Made by a program: the position numbers and the translations under genes
The notes under the pieces: generated by a model
Told to the model about the DNA's origin: nothing
What the model saw: the letters and a program-made list of their open reading frames with translations, nothing else
Databases searched by the model: none
Shown: positions 35,500-47,795 of the stretch, piece by piece
Position numbering within the stretch: the first letter of the stretch is position 1
How the letters are laid out: every line of letters begins with the position of its first letter
DNA from: Sclerodactyla briareus
Taxonomy: Eukaryota > Echinodermata > Holothuroidea > Dendrochirotida > Sclerodactylidae
Reading direction: 5' to 3'
Assembly: GCA_026419785.1 (NCBI GenBank)
Contig: JAODTK010005398.1
Span: 62,001-126,000 of the forward strand
DNA: 64,000 nucleotides

Positions 35500-35745
35500 A
35501 CAAAAATTCCCTGGATCCCATTAAATCCCATTAGAAAACTAATGGGACGTTCCAAATCACTGTTACACTAATGGACTGAAATTTGTCCCATAGCTGCAAC
35601 GGGACCCCAACGGAGGTGTTCCAATCCCCATTAAATCCCGTTACTCAAATGGGATTTTAAACGGATCTTATGGGATTCACTGGGATCCGCATTGGTTCCC
35701 ATCAACTTTCCAATGGTATCCCATTGAAATTGTCCTCCGAGTAGT
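35500..35745. repeat. Repeat block of CCCATT / AATGGGA words with hairpins
   Basis: ATTAAATCCCATTA, AATGGGA, ATTAAATCCCGTTA, AATGGGATTTTAAA and TATGGGATTCACTGGGATCC recur in both orientations. TCCCATTAG, AAAA and CTAATGGGA at 35,526-35,547 form a perfect 9-bp stem with a 4-base loop. The block looks like a nest of imperfect inverted copies of one short motif. Confidence 0.65.
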
Positions 35746-35905
35746 AAATCCATATCGATGATCTCACTAACATACCCATAGCACCAAACATATCATATCA
35801 CTAAGGAAGCATATAGCACTAAGCATATCCTAGCACTAGCTATCATAGCACTAAGCCATAAGCATATCGTAGCACTGAGCGAATTCATATCACTGAGTCA
35901 TAGCA
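35746..35905. repeat. Short tandem repeat, CATATC..TAGCACTAAG type
   Basis: Variants of CATATCATAGCACTAAG recur about eight times with irregular lengths of 12-27 bp. The repeat directly follows the AATGGGA block. No coding frame is implied. Confidence 0.7.
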
Positions 35906-36389
35906 TTTTCTTGTTAGCGGCATTTTAACAGCCTCTTCGGAAACCTCCGAGAATTTTTCGAAGAATAATACACTGGCACTCTGGTCGACAAGATTTGTCA
36001 CCTGTTTTCGTCGTCGATGATCCGAAATGATTTTTGGCGCACGTCTTCTGGGCAGCTTTGGCACATGCAGAATATAGGAACGCCGCATATATTCAGTCAT
36101 TCAACATGTTATTTGCTGTTTCAATTATTACCTCAACGCAGGGCCTATCCATTTTTAGACCCCTGATAGCCTAAGCCTTATCGTAGGAACCGCTACTCAT
36201 GTTAGCCTCCTCCTAACTTACTACAAAATCGTGCTGGATTCTTTCATCATCGTACTGTACGATTACGAGGTCCGTAGGCAAGTTGTGTAGAAGTTGGGTG
36301 AGCGTGCTCACTCGAATCAGTAAACGATATCTAACATATTGGGTGTGCCATACATAATTAACATCCCCTTTACTTTTCCATCCCCATCT
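35906..36389. other. Unassigned DNA upstream of the interrupted LINE
   Basis: No gene was seen. The LINE-like text begins near 36,390, so the earlier 5' part of that element is either missing or too decayed to recognise. Confidence 0.35.
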
Positions 36390-39300
36390 CTAATACCCTG
36401 TCTCAGAATGGTGCCAGCTGGTAGGGATAATAGAGCAAAGCCACAGGCCAAAATTTTGAACAACCAGTTCAAAAGTGTTTTCACTCTTGAAATGATGACG
36501 CTCCCTCAGGAGCATCCTAGTGCTATCCCCCCCCTATGTATGATCTTGTCATCTTTCCTGAAGGGTTATTAACTGTGAAAATCCTGGACCCGAACCAAAC
36601 AAGTCTACGATACGCAGTATCGTGCCCAGCGTATCCGCCAACAGCTGTCGACGAGCTGGCCCCTGCTCTAGCCTGATATTCCAAAGATCTTTGAATACTG
36701 GTGTCCTCCCTGAGATCTGGCTTCAAGCCAATATCTCTCCTATTTACAAGAGAGGTGACAGGTCACACGCTGAGAATTTCGCCCTGTTTCACGTTACTAG
36801 TGTTTGCTGTAAGGTGCTGGAGCACCTCATTCATTCCAGCATCACACATCATTTGTTGGAGTAATCCATCTGATTGCAATCACCATGGTTTTTCAATAGA
36901 ACATTCTATGGAATCCTCAACTCATACTCACTGTGAATGACCATGCCAAGTCCCTTAATAATAGAAGACCGGTGGACTTGGTTGCAGGCCTTCAGCCAAG
37001 CTTTTGAAATGTTCCACACAATATGTTACTACAGAAACTTTCACAGTATGGTATAGCATAAAACACACCGTTGGGTCAGCACTTTCCTCCAAACCGGACC
37101 CATCGAGTTGTTGTCGGGGGCCATACATTCGTCTGGGCTGATGTGAACTTCGGGGGTCCCACAGGGGACCCTCGCGTTCCTAGCTTACATAAAAACGTAT
37201 ACCACACATCATAATCAAGTGTTGGATTTTTGCCGATGAGTGTGTTGTACAGAGAAATGCATAACAGTAGTGATCCCATAAACCTCTTCAAAGATCTCAA
37301 CATGCGTGTAGCTGGCAAAATAAATGGCAGATAGCTTCATGCTAAAAGTGTTTTGTTATGCGTCTCTCCATGCTAGCCATGCACAGTTTGGCTATAAGCA
37401 ACAGGACTCCCTTCTGCAACAGACAAAGAGCCCCTCCTACTTGGGTGTTACCCTGACCAATAATCTTTTCCTGATGACGCATGTGAACCAATTGCTGCTG
37501 CACGGCGAATCGCACTCTTGCTTTCGTTACATCTCCATCATTGCCCACAAGGCTGTAAGGTGTCCCCCCTATAAGACTTAGGCGACCCTACTTGAATTTC
37601 CTCGAGTGTGTGGGACATGTGTCGCGTTCTTGCGCGTCTGCGGTCATGACCCCTTACTTCCTCCTTCGGAGCGAGGAAAATTTGTATCAGTAAGAAGGGT
37701 CTAAAATAACCTGGACGCGCAAGATTCACCCCGCCGAAAAAGGCAAATATAATAAAAAAATGTTCAAGTCAAACAACAACTTCAAAGATTGTTAAAAAGC
37801 TAATCAATTTCCACTGATTCCACTAAACAAAACTAACAAAATCACCAAGATTATGCTTCGAACCATCAATTTACGAACGTAGTCCGCCGCTAATAAAACA
37901 CAAAACACAGTCATGTATGTCACGTCCGTGCTAGCGGAGCATGTGGTCCTGATCGGGCGAGTCTCCCATCGACTATAGCTCGGATTCTGCTCACTGAAAG
38001 TGCATATCACACAACCGCATGCAGGGTTTGACTGTTGCTGTCACTCCTGCTGTGTATTGAATACACCGTTGCTCAGTCCAAAAATTGTTGACATCGATCA
38101 TAGCACCGATGACGATGTTTGCAATTGGATGTTTTTCAGCAGCAAGCAAGGCATGGGCGAATCTGTCACTGCATTAATGCACAAAATCGTAGTTCTTTAT
38201 GTTGATATTTCTCCCACTGGTACACGTATTATTGATTATAAGCATGTGTCCTGGTAGCAAATCACTGTAAAATAAACGTTAAAATTCAACCATCTGATTT
38301 CTTCCAAAAAGCATCACATGACAAACCGTCAGTACATTGGTATATGTTCAATGCTTTTCACCAAAGTTTGAAGCACATATTTGCTGATGGTGTCTTCATA
38401 CGGTGGGATTCAATTTTTAGGCTATACTGGGTCCCTGTAGATGCGATAAAGTCAACAGCTTAGGCAAGTTCAGCTGTGGACAGAAAATGAGGCCCCCTGT
38501 TTTTTATATTTTTCTATGAAACACCGTAATGTCCCCAAGAGAACATAAATCACAGAAAATTCCCGATACAAAGGGGCTTTAGGTGGGATGGGATGACTTT
38601 TTGGTGATGCAGGGATGTGTGACAGACCCCAGTGTCATTACACTGTCTAAGCTATACTGTAAAAGATTAAGGTCTAGCTAAGTATTAAAAAGTGCCTTAG
38701 TTATGCACACGCTTAAAAACCTCCAAGTATTAAAGGGGATGATTGGTGAATAGTCCAAACTGCCTACCCATGCATCTTGATATGTGTTTATTGAACATAA
38801 AACATCATGTACATTATAGGCCTCAATACTTTGAAATCCTCTCCTCGCACCAACACTGTGTAAAATTTTAATGCAATTAAAAGAAATATATTACAGAGTA
38901 CACACAGGCTTTAACACTTTTTCGAAGGGTGCGGGGGGATAGGACCTAACTTATTTGCTGGGCAGTTTTCACATCAATTGAATGTAAAAAGAACATCATT
39001 GACATTGCTATTTACTGATTCACACGAGTGCACATGAATATGTAAACATCTAAGCCGTGCAGTGCACCATGGTGAAGGCCTAAAGCAATTGAAATAACCA
39101 TAGGTATACTCAGGAATAGGCCAAAAATGGCTGGACCCTTTCAAAATTGCTCCTGGACCCCTTAACAAATTTCTTTGATGGAGTAAGGTCCAACCTCAAT
39201 CAATTTGGGACCCTTTAATTTTGAAGCCAACCGCGACCCCTGTGGGGACCCTCATCCTGGTCAAACTTATTAATACTCTTGAATCTGCTCAACGTAGGGC

Positions 39301-39640
39301 TGCTAGATTCTTCAAATCTAGGTCCCCCCCGGGCCTTTGCCACCCTGATTGAGTTGGGATGGCAGCCTCTTGCAACCAGGCATGGTGTTCAAGAGCTCAC
39401 TAGTTTTTATAAGGCATCATGGGTCATCTTTCGATTCCCATATGCCTTCACGGTCAACTTTAATCGACCCTCACGGCGTAGCATCACACTGGAGCTCGTT
39501 CACACTATCAGCAAAAAAGCTGCTAACAAGTTTTCCTTCTTCTAGAACGATAAGAGATTGGAACAATTAACCTGAAATATCGTTAACATCAACGATAGCG
39601 AAAAATTCCAAGCGGCAGTCAGAGTTCATCCCGCAGCCAA
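36390..39640 (+). mobile_element. CR1/L2-like LINE reverse-transcriptase remnant, split by an insertion
   Basis: Reverse-transcriptase text of the CR1/L2 type runs on the plus strand in broken frames. ILNNQFKSVFT lies near 36,450. VLPEIWLQANISPIYKRGDR at about 36,701-36,760 matches the standard box before the palm, and SVCCKVLEHLIHSSI follows. A decayed VVVGGHTF..VNFGGPTGDP lies near 37,105-37,175, and SYLGVTLTNNL near 37,437. The frame breaks at about 37,615 inside the text for a valine-tryptophan motif and resumes at 39,241. There LINTLESAQRRAARFF (39,267 on) and RTIRDWNN (39,547-39,570) give the usual C-terminal tail. The palm YADD box is not intact. Many stops and frameshifts make it dead. 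Confidence 0.75.
37616..39240. mobile_element. hAT-like non-autonomous DNA transposon inserted in the LINE
   Basis: LINE text stops at about 37,615 and resumes in the same place in the protein at about 39,241, so these 1.6 kb are an insertion. The left end reads CATGTGTCGCGTT, and the reverse complement of the right end (allowing the next two bases) reads CAGGGGTCGCGGTT. That is a short imperfect terminal inverted repeat starting with CA, as in many hAT elements. The flanks are GTGTGGGA on the left and TGTGGGGA on the right, consistent with a 7-8-bp target duplication with one base gained or lost. No transposase domain is visible inside, so it would have relied on another element. The family assignment is inference. 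Confidence 0.6.
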
Positions 39641-39844
39641 TCAATGATTGATTATGTTTTTTTCCTCCGTCAGCCCAACCTATTCCTACCGCTTGGTTCC
39701 ACCGGGACATTGGCCGTATCCCCCTCAAGATCAGATCCCATCTAGGCATCTACTCACCCCCAGTGGCCATTCTTTTGTAAACCTAGCCTACCTGGAGACT
39801 GAGTCACATTGAATTCTATATATTTCAAATGATTTTTTACTTGA

Positions 39845-40022
39845 TTACTACTGCAGGAATCGTAGTCACATTCAGTGACCTGTTATATACAATGCCCTAT
39901 TTTATTCTCCCTCATTTGAAGGAATGTACTTTGTTAACCTCACTGCAGGAGTCGCATTCCATTACGTTTTGTATACAATCCCCAGTTAAACTTTATTTAT
40001 TCCTCCTAATTTGCCCAGAACA
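39845..40022 (+). repeat. Two-copy tandem duplication, 92-bp offset
   Basis: CTGCAGGAATCG at 39,851 recurs as CTGCAGGAGTCG at 39,943. Both continue with CATT, TATACAAT.CCC, a T-rich block, TATTCTCCCTCATTTG versus TATTCCTCCTAATTTG, and AAGGAA versus CAGAAC-type ends. No function is apparent. Confidence 0.65.
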
Positions 40023-43000
40023 AATTCCTCAATACATTTTCAATATAGGCCTTAGGAAACGTGCGATTGTGAGACTCATTTTCATGGGGGCACTCTGTGT
40101 TAGCAGTCGTTGAAGCAAGCCGGAAAAATCACGATATTCCACTATTTGTGGTGTATCAAGCCACCAATCCTGATATCAAAGTCCACAGTGACAAATTCTT
40201 AAGTGTGGGGGACATCACCTCGTAGCCATCACTTTTGGTTTTAGATAACAATCACGTCGCCCATTTATTCATGGCTTATAATACTAGTCCTGGAAATCTG
40301 TACCTCATCAAAAGTACCTCAATTCCCTCAATTGATACAATCGCAAGCCTGCTTGCTTTTGTGTAGTTGAGAATATATACTATGGGAACCAGAAACTGTT
40401 ACTAGAATCTTCAACAGACTTGATTGCGAGCCACTCAAAAAGGGAAGACTGCTATCCCTTGAAAAGGAGTGACCATCGTTGTCATCACCTGACTTCTTCC
40501 AATCAAACTGGGACAAACATGGCCACAAGGACACAAGGCCTAAACCAAGAATTCCGAAACAAATTAGTTTTTTTTTCTCTGCCGCCATACTATAGAATGC
40601 CAATTGTCTCCTGAATTCAGACCCCAACATAATCACGCTCTCATGTGTCGTAGATGTTTCACTGACACTCTATCCAGCACTAATTTGCCTCCAGACAAGA
40701 ACATATTTAACACAACAACCCAGTCTAAAACGGCCAGATGATGCTTGACTAAGTGGTATATGATCGGGCCTTTTATAATTTTATTAAATTAGTATTTTCT
40801 CTTCTCTCAGATACTTCCACTAGGTGGCACCAACCCTGTTTTCTGTGAACACCACTAGGTGCATCTGCATCACACAGTGAGTTATGGACACACAAGAGTT
40901 TTAATGGCATTGATATGCAGCCTACATTTAGTAGCAAAATCTATGGTTGTTATTTACGTAAAATGTTTTTTCATCAAAGCTCCCCCAGCATAATGCAAGT
41001 GTTGCATGGCAACTCTTCTTAATTATATTCCATTGTCTAATCCGGATGTCTTCCAAAATAGGGGTGCCCCTTTCACCCCACTCTTGAAGCACTGCCATGG
41101 TGAAGATTCACTGGAGAAAAATTTCTACGAGGAGCATACCCTTGTTTACACCCATCTCAGTTCCTACACATTCATGGTCCCCAGTCCCAGGCCTCTCCCA
41201 TATAGATGAATAACACTAAGAAACAATTGTGTGAAAATTCAATGTTCATTGTCAAATAAACACATATAATCCCTCATTCTGTACAAGAGTGCTGTATTTG
41301 ATTCATTATCTATGGGTTCGGGAAGACACTTCAAGCACAACTAGAAACCCTGGTCATATGGTCGTGGATGGAGGCCAGTTGCAAGTTAACCAGGCTAATT
41401 TTGACCAGAGTGCTCAAAGGCCTCAAAGACTAACGAGGCACGCACATACTGTCTCTAGGACTGGCATTCAACTTCCCCCTTTGATGGACTCTTGTGAGCA
41501 TTCCAGTGTAAATCACTCTCTTCATAGGCTGGAAGGCTGGGCAGTAGCAACCTTGACATCAGGATGTAATAGAGGCCGGCCCCAGCCTTGACGCAGCCAT
41601 ACTTACAGTGTACAAACTCAAGAAATGAGCCTGGCTTCGCCCTTGGCTTGGCCGGCCTTGACTACACCCCTGCATGACATGCCCACTTCACTTCAGTTAT
41701 CCCAGACAGTCAAGTACCTGTCAATAACACACAAAATAAAACAAAAGGAGAGATCACTACAGCAAACCAGTGGTGAAGGATTACCTGTGTGCACTGCAGT
41801 GGGGCTCATCACCGCAGCACTGTGCAGTTTGTATGTAAGTGTGGTTGATCAGAATGGTGAGTTTTGCAGTTCTGCAAGAGAGCTTGCAGAATAAATTAGC
41901 AAACACTGTGGAGTAATAACCTTGTTAGAGCTCCTCAAGTAATATTTCAGCACCAGGTTCAGTCAGCGTGACCTGAAATCTGTCCTGTGGCCTTTATAGA
42001 AGACACACAAATCAAATTTGAATCACACCTCACTATTTCTAGATTAGCACTTAATCTTTTAATACCCATATAGTACCCGTAAAGCATGAAAGGCACTTTG
42101 TTCTTCAATATCTTATCTTAGAATTTTTTTGTTTTCCCAGCTCTCCAAAAGTCTGTGAAACATCCGACAAAAAGCATTTTGTGTGTTATCATCCAACAAA
42201 CCCATTTGCATATGAGAACACAAAGGTAAGTTCGTCCAGAGGGAATTTCAGGTATGGCTTTTGAAACGATAGTCCTGTGTCTAATGCACTATTCAATTGT
42301 ATGGCACTCCCCTATACCCCGAACAGGGCAAGTCACTTTCAAAAGGAGGGCAGGGTCAGAATTCTTGTACATTGACGTGCCCCTCAGTCACCTTATAGAT
42401 GACTTGAAATTTCTTGGAAGATACCACTAGAACGCCAGGTCCTCTATTATTTATCCAGTGAAAAAAATACTAGAGCCAGCTTTGTGACTGACTATCAAAA
42501 ATGATTTAGGGGGAGGCCATTGGGCCATGCCCACTCTCCTCACTAATGCCCAAAAGATGGCAAAAATGTTGACAATGTCCCATCAATGCGAGGTCTACTG
42601 GCCAAGATGTCATAGGCACAGACCATTCCAGACCTGCCCCCTGTATTCCACCAGAAAATCTCATGCTTCATTCAACCATTGCCATACAAACACTGACCCG
42701 TTCGCACATACTTCCTATTACAGCCAAAAGCATTGTTAGTGCAATCAAATTGCCGCAATGGACTTTTTCGTCACTTGACTTCGTTTCGATCAAGCTGACT
42801 ATTCATTCTACACATTCAGGCTAAATTTATTTACCTATCTAACTTCGATTCCCTGATTTTTTCAAGATTACAACAAAAAAATCTTGCAAACTGAGAACTG
42901 TATGCTACAATCAATGAAAGATTTGAATTTTGAGAACTGGAAGACACAGCGGAGCTTTTGAACATTATTTTGCCTTTTTTTGTACATAATAAAAGATTAA

Positions 43001-44379
43001 AGTGAAAGAAAATATGAATAGATAGCCTACTAAACCCTTCATGATTTTTACCTAGAATGCACTGGATGCTGGCTGTTTCAGAGAACTGAGGTACATATCC
43101 ATGGTTTCAGCTTTAACTGCAAATTTTTTGCAACCATGCCCATGTCAATAACAGCAACACCTGTGTGCGATCGTTCACATTGCACTGAGTCAATAAAGAT
43201 GTTCCTGACTGCACAAAGTCCTAATTAGATTACTGCTGAATGAACTATTACAATCACCTGTACACTAAAGACCTGGACATGATCATGACCATGTGACGAT
43301 GATCCGGTGGAACAATCCTGGCTGGTGTTCACTTATAGTTCCTCTCTGGACTTATGTTTCTAACTTGAACATCCAGTTGTCAATTGAGTAGAATCAATTA
43401 TTAAATACATCGAAACTGGTAAGGTATGACTGAAACCAATAACATTTTAGAGCAACCTGAAAATTATAGGTCAAAAATCCAGGGTTAAAAGACAATTTGG
43501 TATTCATAGCGATTCTTTTTTCAAGAACGTTCACCTGAAAAGTATATTAAAAATCAACAGCCCTTGAATTACCTTACGTGCCACCAAATTGCTTGTGACG
43601 GGATGCTTTACTTTCTCAAAATCCAAAGGGGGATGGGGTTGTGTGACGTTACTGATTTTAATGACACACAGTAGCCCATAAGTGTGTTATTATAGTGTCG
43701 ATCATCTCACTTTCAAGAATTCATCAAATCACATTTGAGTCAAGCAGATTCAGCCTTGATGGCCCGTTCCATCTGCATGCTGTGCACCCGTGTAAACACT
43801 GATCATCATTTCTCCTATTCTCTACTGTTATAGCCAATACAAGACCAGATCCGTCTAACCTCATGTAAGTGTAGAATCACAGTTTAGTATCATGACAATG
43901 GACTTAACCCAAGTCTAAACAGCATGAGGTGTATCGCTAGTTGCGCTGCCAGTGAATGTAGTGCCTAACCACAACACGCATATGTCATGGTAGCTTTGTA
44001 TAGCTGAATCCCTGGAATTCCAGAACCCAATGCATTGCATAGCCAATGAAGGTGGCCAAATAGTTCATCATTGTTCCCCCAGTGGCAAATTTGACACATA
44101 TCCAACCGTCAAACTGTAGTCTTTGTTATTCCTTGCTGAAGGCTAAAGGATTTGTGGTAGTCCTTGCTGTGTGTCCGTGGTGTGTGCGTGTGTGATACTT
44201 CTTGTGAATATTGATAATTTAAGAGGCAATTGATCGTGGGTGGTGGATGCACCATATTGGGGTAGACAGTCCCATATTGTTTTTTGGTGGTTGATCGAAG
44301 TAATATTCATTAGTGGGCAGGGCTTAGAGCCTCCTCGTGAATGGTGCTACAACAATTATATTGTTTTTTGTGTCTCTCA
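40023..44379. other. Unassigned DNA
   Basis: No gene is supported. Text at 40,550-40,640 (SFFFSAAILWNA in one frame) vaguely resembles the last block of a LINE protein, but no other LINE block accompanies it. Open frames at 41,289, 41,625 and 42,527 have no recognisable domain. Confidence 0.4.
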
Positions 44380-44936
44380 CAAGGCGTCTCTTAGCTATTC
44401 ATCCTGTTGCTACACAACTATTGTATACGTCTTTTCTGCTTCTGCCCCATTCTTTGGAATCTCTTCTAGGACAAAAAATCGCGTCAATGATGGAACAAAC
44501 TGTTAAAGGCCATCACGCTGCGCGTCCATTCAACACACCCTGATGATGTCCAGCACAACTCCGTTCATTCCGTGCTGTCTCTGAGGGTGACGTTCGTCGT
44601 ATCGTTATGACCTCCTCCTCTGCGTCTGGACCCCTCCCTCCCGACCCAATTAACAAACCATTCACAATAATCTGCTTCCCTGTATCCCATGCTATAGTTA
44701 ATACAATTTGTCACTGATTTAATGTTGATTCCTTTTTCAAAAAGGGGCTGTTACTTATTCCCTCTTCTGAAAAGGTTTTATGCCTCCAAGGACGACTTCC
44801 GGAACTAACAGACCCATCTCAACTAACCTTTTTTCTATTGTGCAATGTATTTTTTTCCTTCTGTAAGCGCATAGGTAGTTACTTGGTATTATTATGCGCT
44901 ATATAAATCTAAAATATTATTATTATTATTTTTGAC
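44380..44936 (+). mobile_element. LINE 3' end with ATT-repeat tail
   Basis: FSASAPFFGISS at about 44,431 is a decayed form of the FS..AP.LWNSLP block that ends many CR1/L2-type proteins. Roughly 350 bp of 3' UTR follow, ending with TAAGCGCATAGG, ATGCGCTATATAAAT and then (ATT)n at about 44,918-44,934. A GCGCTATATAAA element plus a short ATT or TTA tail is a frequent 3' end of such elements in invertebrates. Only the 3' tip survives, as expected for 5'-truncated insertion. Confidence 0.6.
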
Positions 44937-47407
44937 ACCATCAATATTCAGAAGGGGTCAATCCAATCCTTTAGGCAATGAATCACAGGGAACCATGGCT
45001 TAAAGGGTGGGGGAAAAAGATTGCTCTCCCCCTCATGTCACTACCACAGCGCCTCTCTACATAAATCTCCCACTACGCTCCTGATGAAATAGGCTCAGTT
45101 AGATGCAGTCAATATGGTGGGATATCAATGTAGGCACTGTACTGTATTACATGTTCTGTCCCACATTGCCACAATGTTCACTGCTTCATTGTCAACCTAG
45201 GAAACTGTCGACGGTGTCCTGAAGGTAAAATTCCAGTTGAGAAATGGAATAGGGACGAGATGGGTCCGAGCCCAGAGGATTAGTAAATTGTTCTACACGA
45301 CAAGCACAGACTGTTTCCCCTATGTAATCCTGTTGTTGTTTTAGGTTACAGGTGTGATGAACTTCTTTGTTTTACCAAAGAGTCAATCGGGCACTGACTT
45401 CAGTTGCCCACTCTTTCCTCTACCCATTATATTGGTACTGAGGAGACTACAGAGCCACGTTCCATGTGGCTACTTCTGTGTGGGGGCTCTCCCAATGATT
45501 CATAAGCTGCATTAAAAAAAGACTCGACTTCTGGTACTTTCTAGAAAGATGGCTTGATATTTTGGTACTTTATAGTTGTTACATTGGGGAATTGAATTTC
45601 AGCTGATAGAAGTGTTAAAATATATCACAATTTGCTATTGTGAAATACTCCTTCATAATAGCGATCCTTTGTACAACAAAACATTTTATGTTTCACCTTA
45701 CTCTGTTACGAACCAAATTGACCTTACATAGTTGTGCACAAAATATGGAAAGAAAATCTTGTTATTCTCCTCGTGAATAGCAATATTTACTGAACATTGA
45801 GACAAATAGAGGGGTGTGGAGAAATAATTGTAAAAGCATTTTTGACAAGATGTATTTGTATTTTTTTTATTCCATAGGAGAGTCAACTTAAATATGCACT
45901 CCTATTATCAATAATAATGGTATTTTTTCTCCAAACAGTGGCATTCGAAGGAGGATGGCTCGTAAACCACAGCCACCAAGAGATAGACCGTACTTGTGAG
46001 GATCCGTTATGAGACTTGCCTTTGTGGGCGGCATTGTCAGGAGGCTCTGCTTCTGTCCAGTCAGTGTGCAGTGTAGTGGGTGGTAGAGTCATGTGACTTG
46101 ACGACCATGGACAGACACTCGATGGAAGCTTCTCTGCCATGGCTATTTCATACTGAGAATACAATGTCAATAAAACTACCCTGTAGCAATATTGCAACTT
46201 GTGTTTCGCTGCCTGTTGTGAGGAGTGGGACTCATCCATTCTAGGCTATTATCAGATATTGGTATTTCAAGTTCATTCAGCAGTATCTAGGAAAAAATAT
46301 TTGTCCCTCGTGGTCAGTTTGGTCTGGACGAATGCCAAGTTCACAAATTATGCCCAGAGCCACTTCTCAGCCATATGCATTAAGCATGATGGCCTGGAGC
46401 TGTCGTCAGAGTATAGAATTCGGGATGATGCAGTATCCGAGTTCAGAACAATTGTTTGTACAAGAATGCTTGGAAATTGTTTTCTGGGCGAGGCACTTTC
46501 TCTCTCCAGTCCAGTGTTCTTTTGAAACCTGTAGGTGCCACTGCTTTAGTTGCTGTAGGTCACAGAGATGTCACTCTTGGCACCCAGCCTGGGAGTGGCC
46601 AACAGTTGTGTTTGAATTAGCAAGTTATGTTGGCCTTGAGGACGTTGAGAGGATAATATTCCCATGGTAAATGTGACATCACGTATATATTTCATGAACA
46701 ATATCCAAATCCCCACATACTGCAAAATATTGTAACTACATCTCCCTATCCTATCCTTCATGGGGGAATTTGGTTAGATAAAAAAAAAAAGTTGGCAAAG
46801 ACTACAAAAGCTCAATGAATTAGATGTATGTTTTTATTGGGTCAGTTCAAACTGTTATATGCTACATTATATACAATAAAGGATTAAGATTCAATAAATG
46901 ACATTCATATGAGATAAATCTCTGATGGCTTTTCTCAAATAAACACTCAGTCCAGTTAGACAGTGGCCTGTAACATCCACTGCCCCAACAGTTGGAAAGC
47001 TATGGGAACTTTACCCTCTACTTTACCAGTTATGCATAATTATGTACAGCCAAATGGACAAAGATTGAACTGTCCCATGATTCGAGCTGTTAAGCACATG
47101 TCGTCCTATTCAACATTTAAATACATCTTATTGGCAAGAGGACTTCAGTGACAAGGAAATGTCAGAAAAGCATTCCCAAACGAGAGACATATGAAGGACA
47201 TATGAACAAGCCAAACCAGGAATGGATTGTCATTCAACCCTACCTACACTCCATCTATTAGGCAAAAAGGGTGACAGCTCGACAAATTTAGATTCTCACG
47301 TCAAAAATGGAAAATACCTAGTTAATTAGCTACATACATTGATGAAGAAATAAATACAGTTTATATCACCCAACTGCATCAAATTTCACTGCCAGTTTAC
47401 AACCACG
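44937..47407. other. Unassigned DNA
   Basis: No gene is firmly supported. On the minus strand, GTATTCTCAG ending near 46,154 could be a splice acceptor leading into open text to 45,883, but two frames are open at once and neither is recognisable. The plus-strand frames at 46,199-46,670 are likewise anonymous. Confidence 0.4.
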
Positions 47408-47508
47408 GCCCTTGCCAGGGGTTATAGCAATCAGGTCTGAGACTTTTCCAAAGGTTTACTGACTGGTCAGACACAGGATCAAGCCTATGCGAGTCCCCTG
47501 GCAAGGGC
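47408..47508. repeat. Perfect 14-bp inverted repeat with a 73-base loop
   Basis: GCCCTTGCCAGGGG at 47,408-47,421 and CCCCTGGCAAGGGC at 47,495-47,508 are exact reverse complements. The pair lies about 80 bp before the left end of the DIRS element. It might be a target site, part of another small element, or a chance pair. Confidence 0.6.
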
Positions 47509-47590
47509 ATAGTCCAGGGACTGCCCTCTCACAGAATATGGCAATACATCTCTCTATGGTATGATCGCATTTCATTTTGTAATTCTTCCT

Positions 47591-47630
47591 GATAAGGTGA
47601 GATCCCGCTGCGCATGCGCCGTCAGTTCGT
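47591..47630 (+). repeat. Left inverted terminal repeat of the DIRS element
   Basis: GATAAGGTGAGATC, then CGCTGCGCA and GTCAG, form the left end. The reverse complement of about 51,890-51,923 has the same blocks with a 4-base difference in the middle. I could not define the outermost base. Confidence 0.6.
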
Positions 47631-47795
47631 CGTTTACCTTGTGCAGGGTTGGCCTATTAATAACCTTCGAACCATATTTTAATTGTTCGCAATCATTGTT
47701 TTGTTTTGCGAATAACATATAGTTTGTTATCGATTGGATTTTATAAAATACGATCTTTCATTTGGAGTAATTTTGAGAACCTTTCAGTGTGCACC

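Noticed and set aside
40420-40640. Possible LINE C-terminal block (SFFFSAAILWNA)
   Set aside because: A single short resemblance without any other LINE block or a 3' tail.
45883-46166. Possible minus-strand terminal exon after GTATTCTCAG
   Set aside because: Two frames are open together and neither is recognisable. There is no partner exon.
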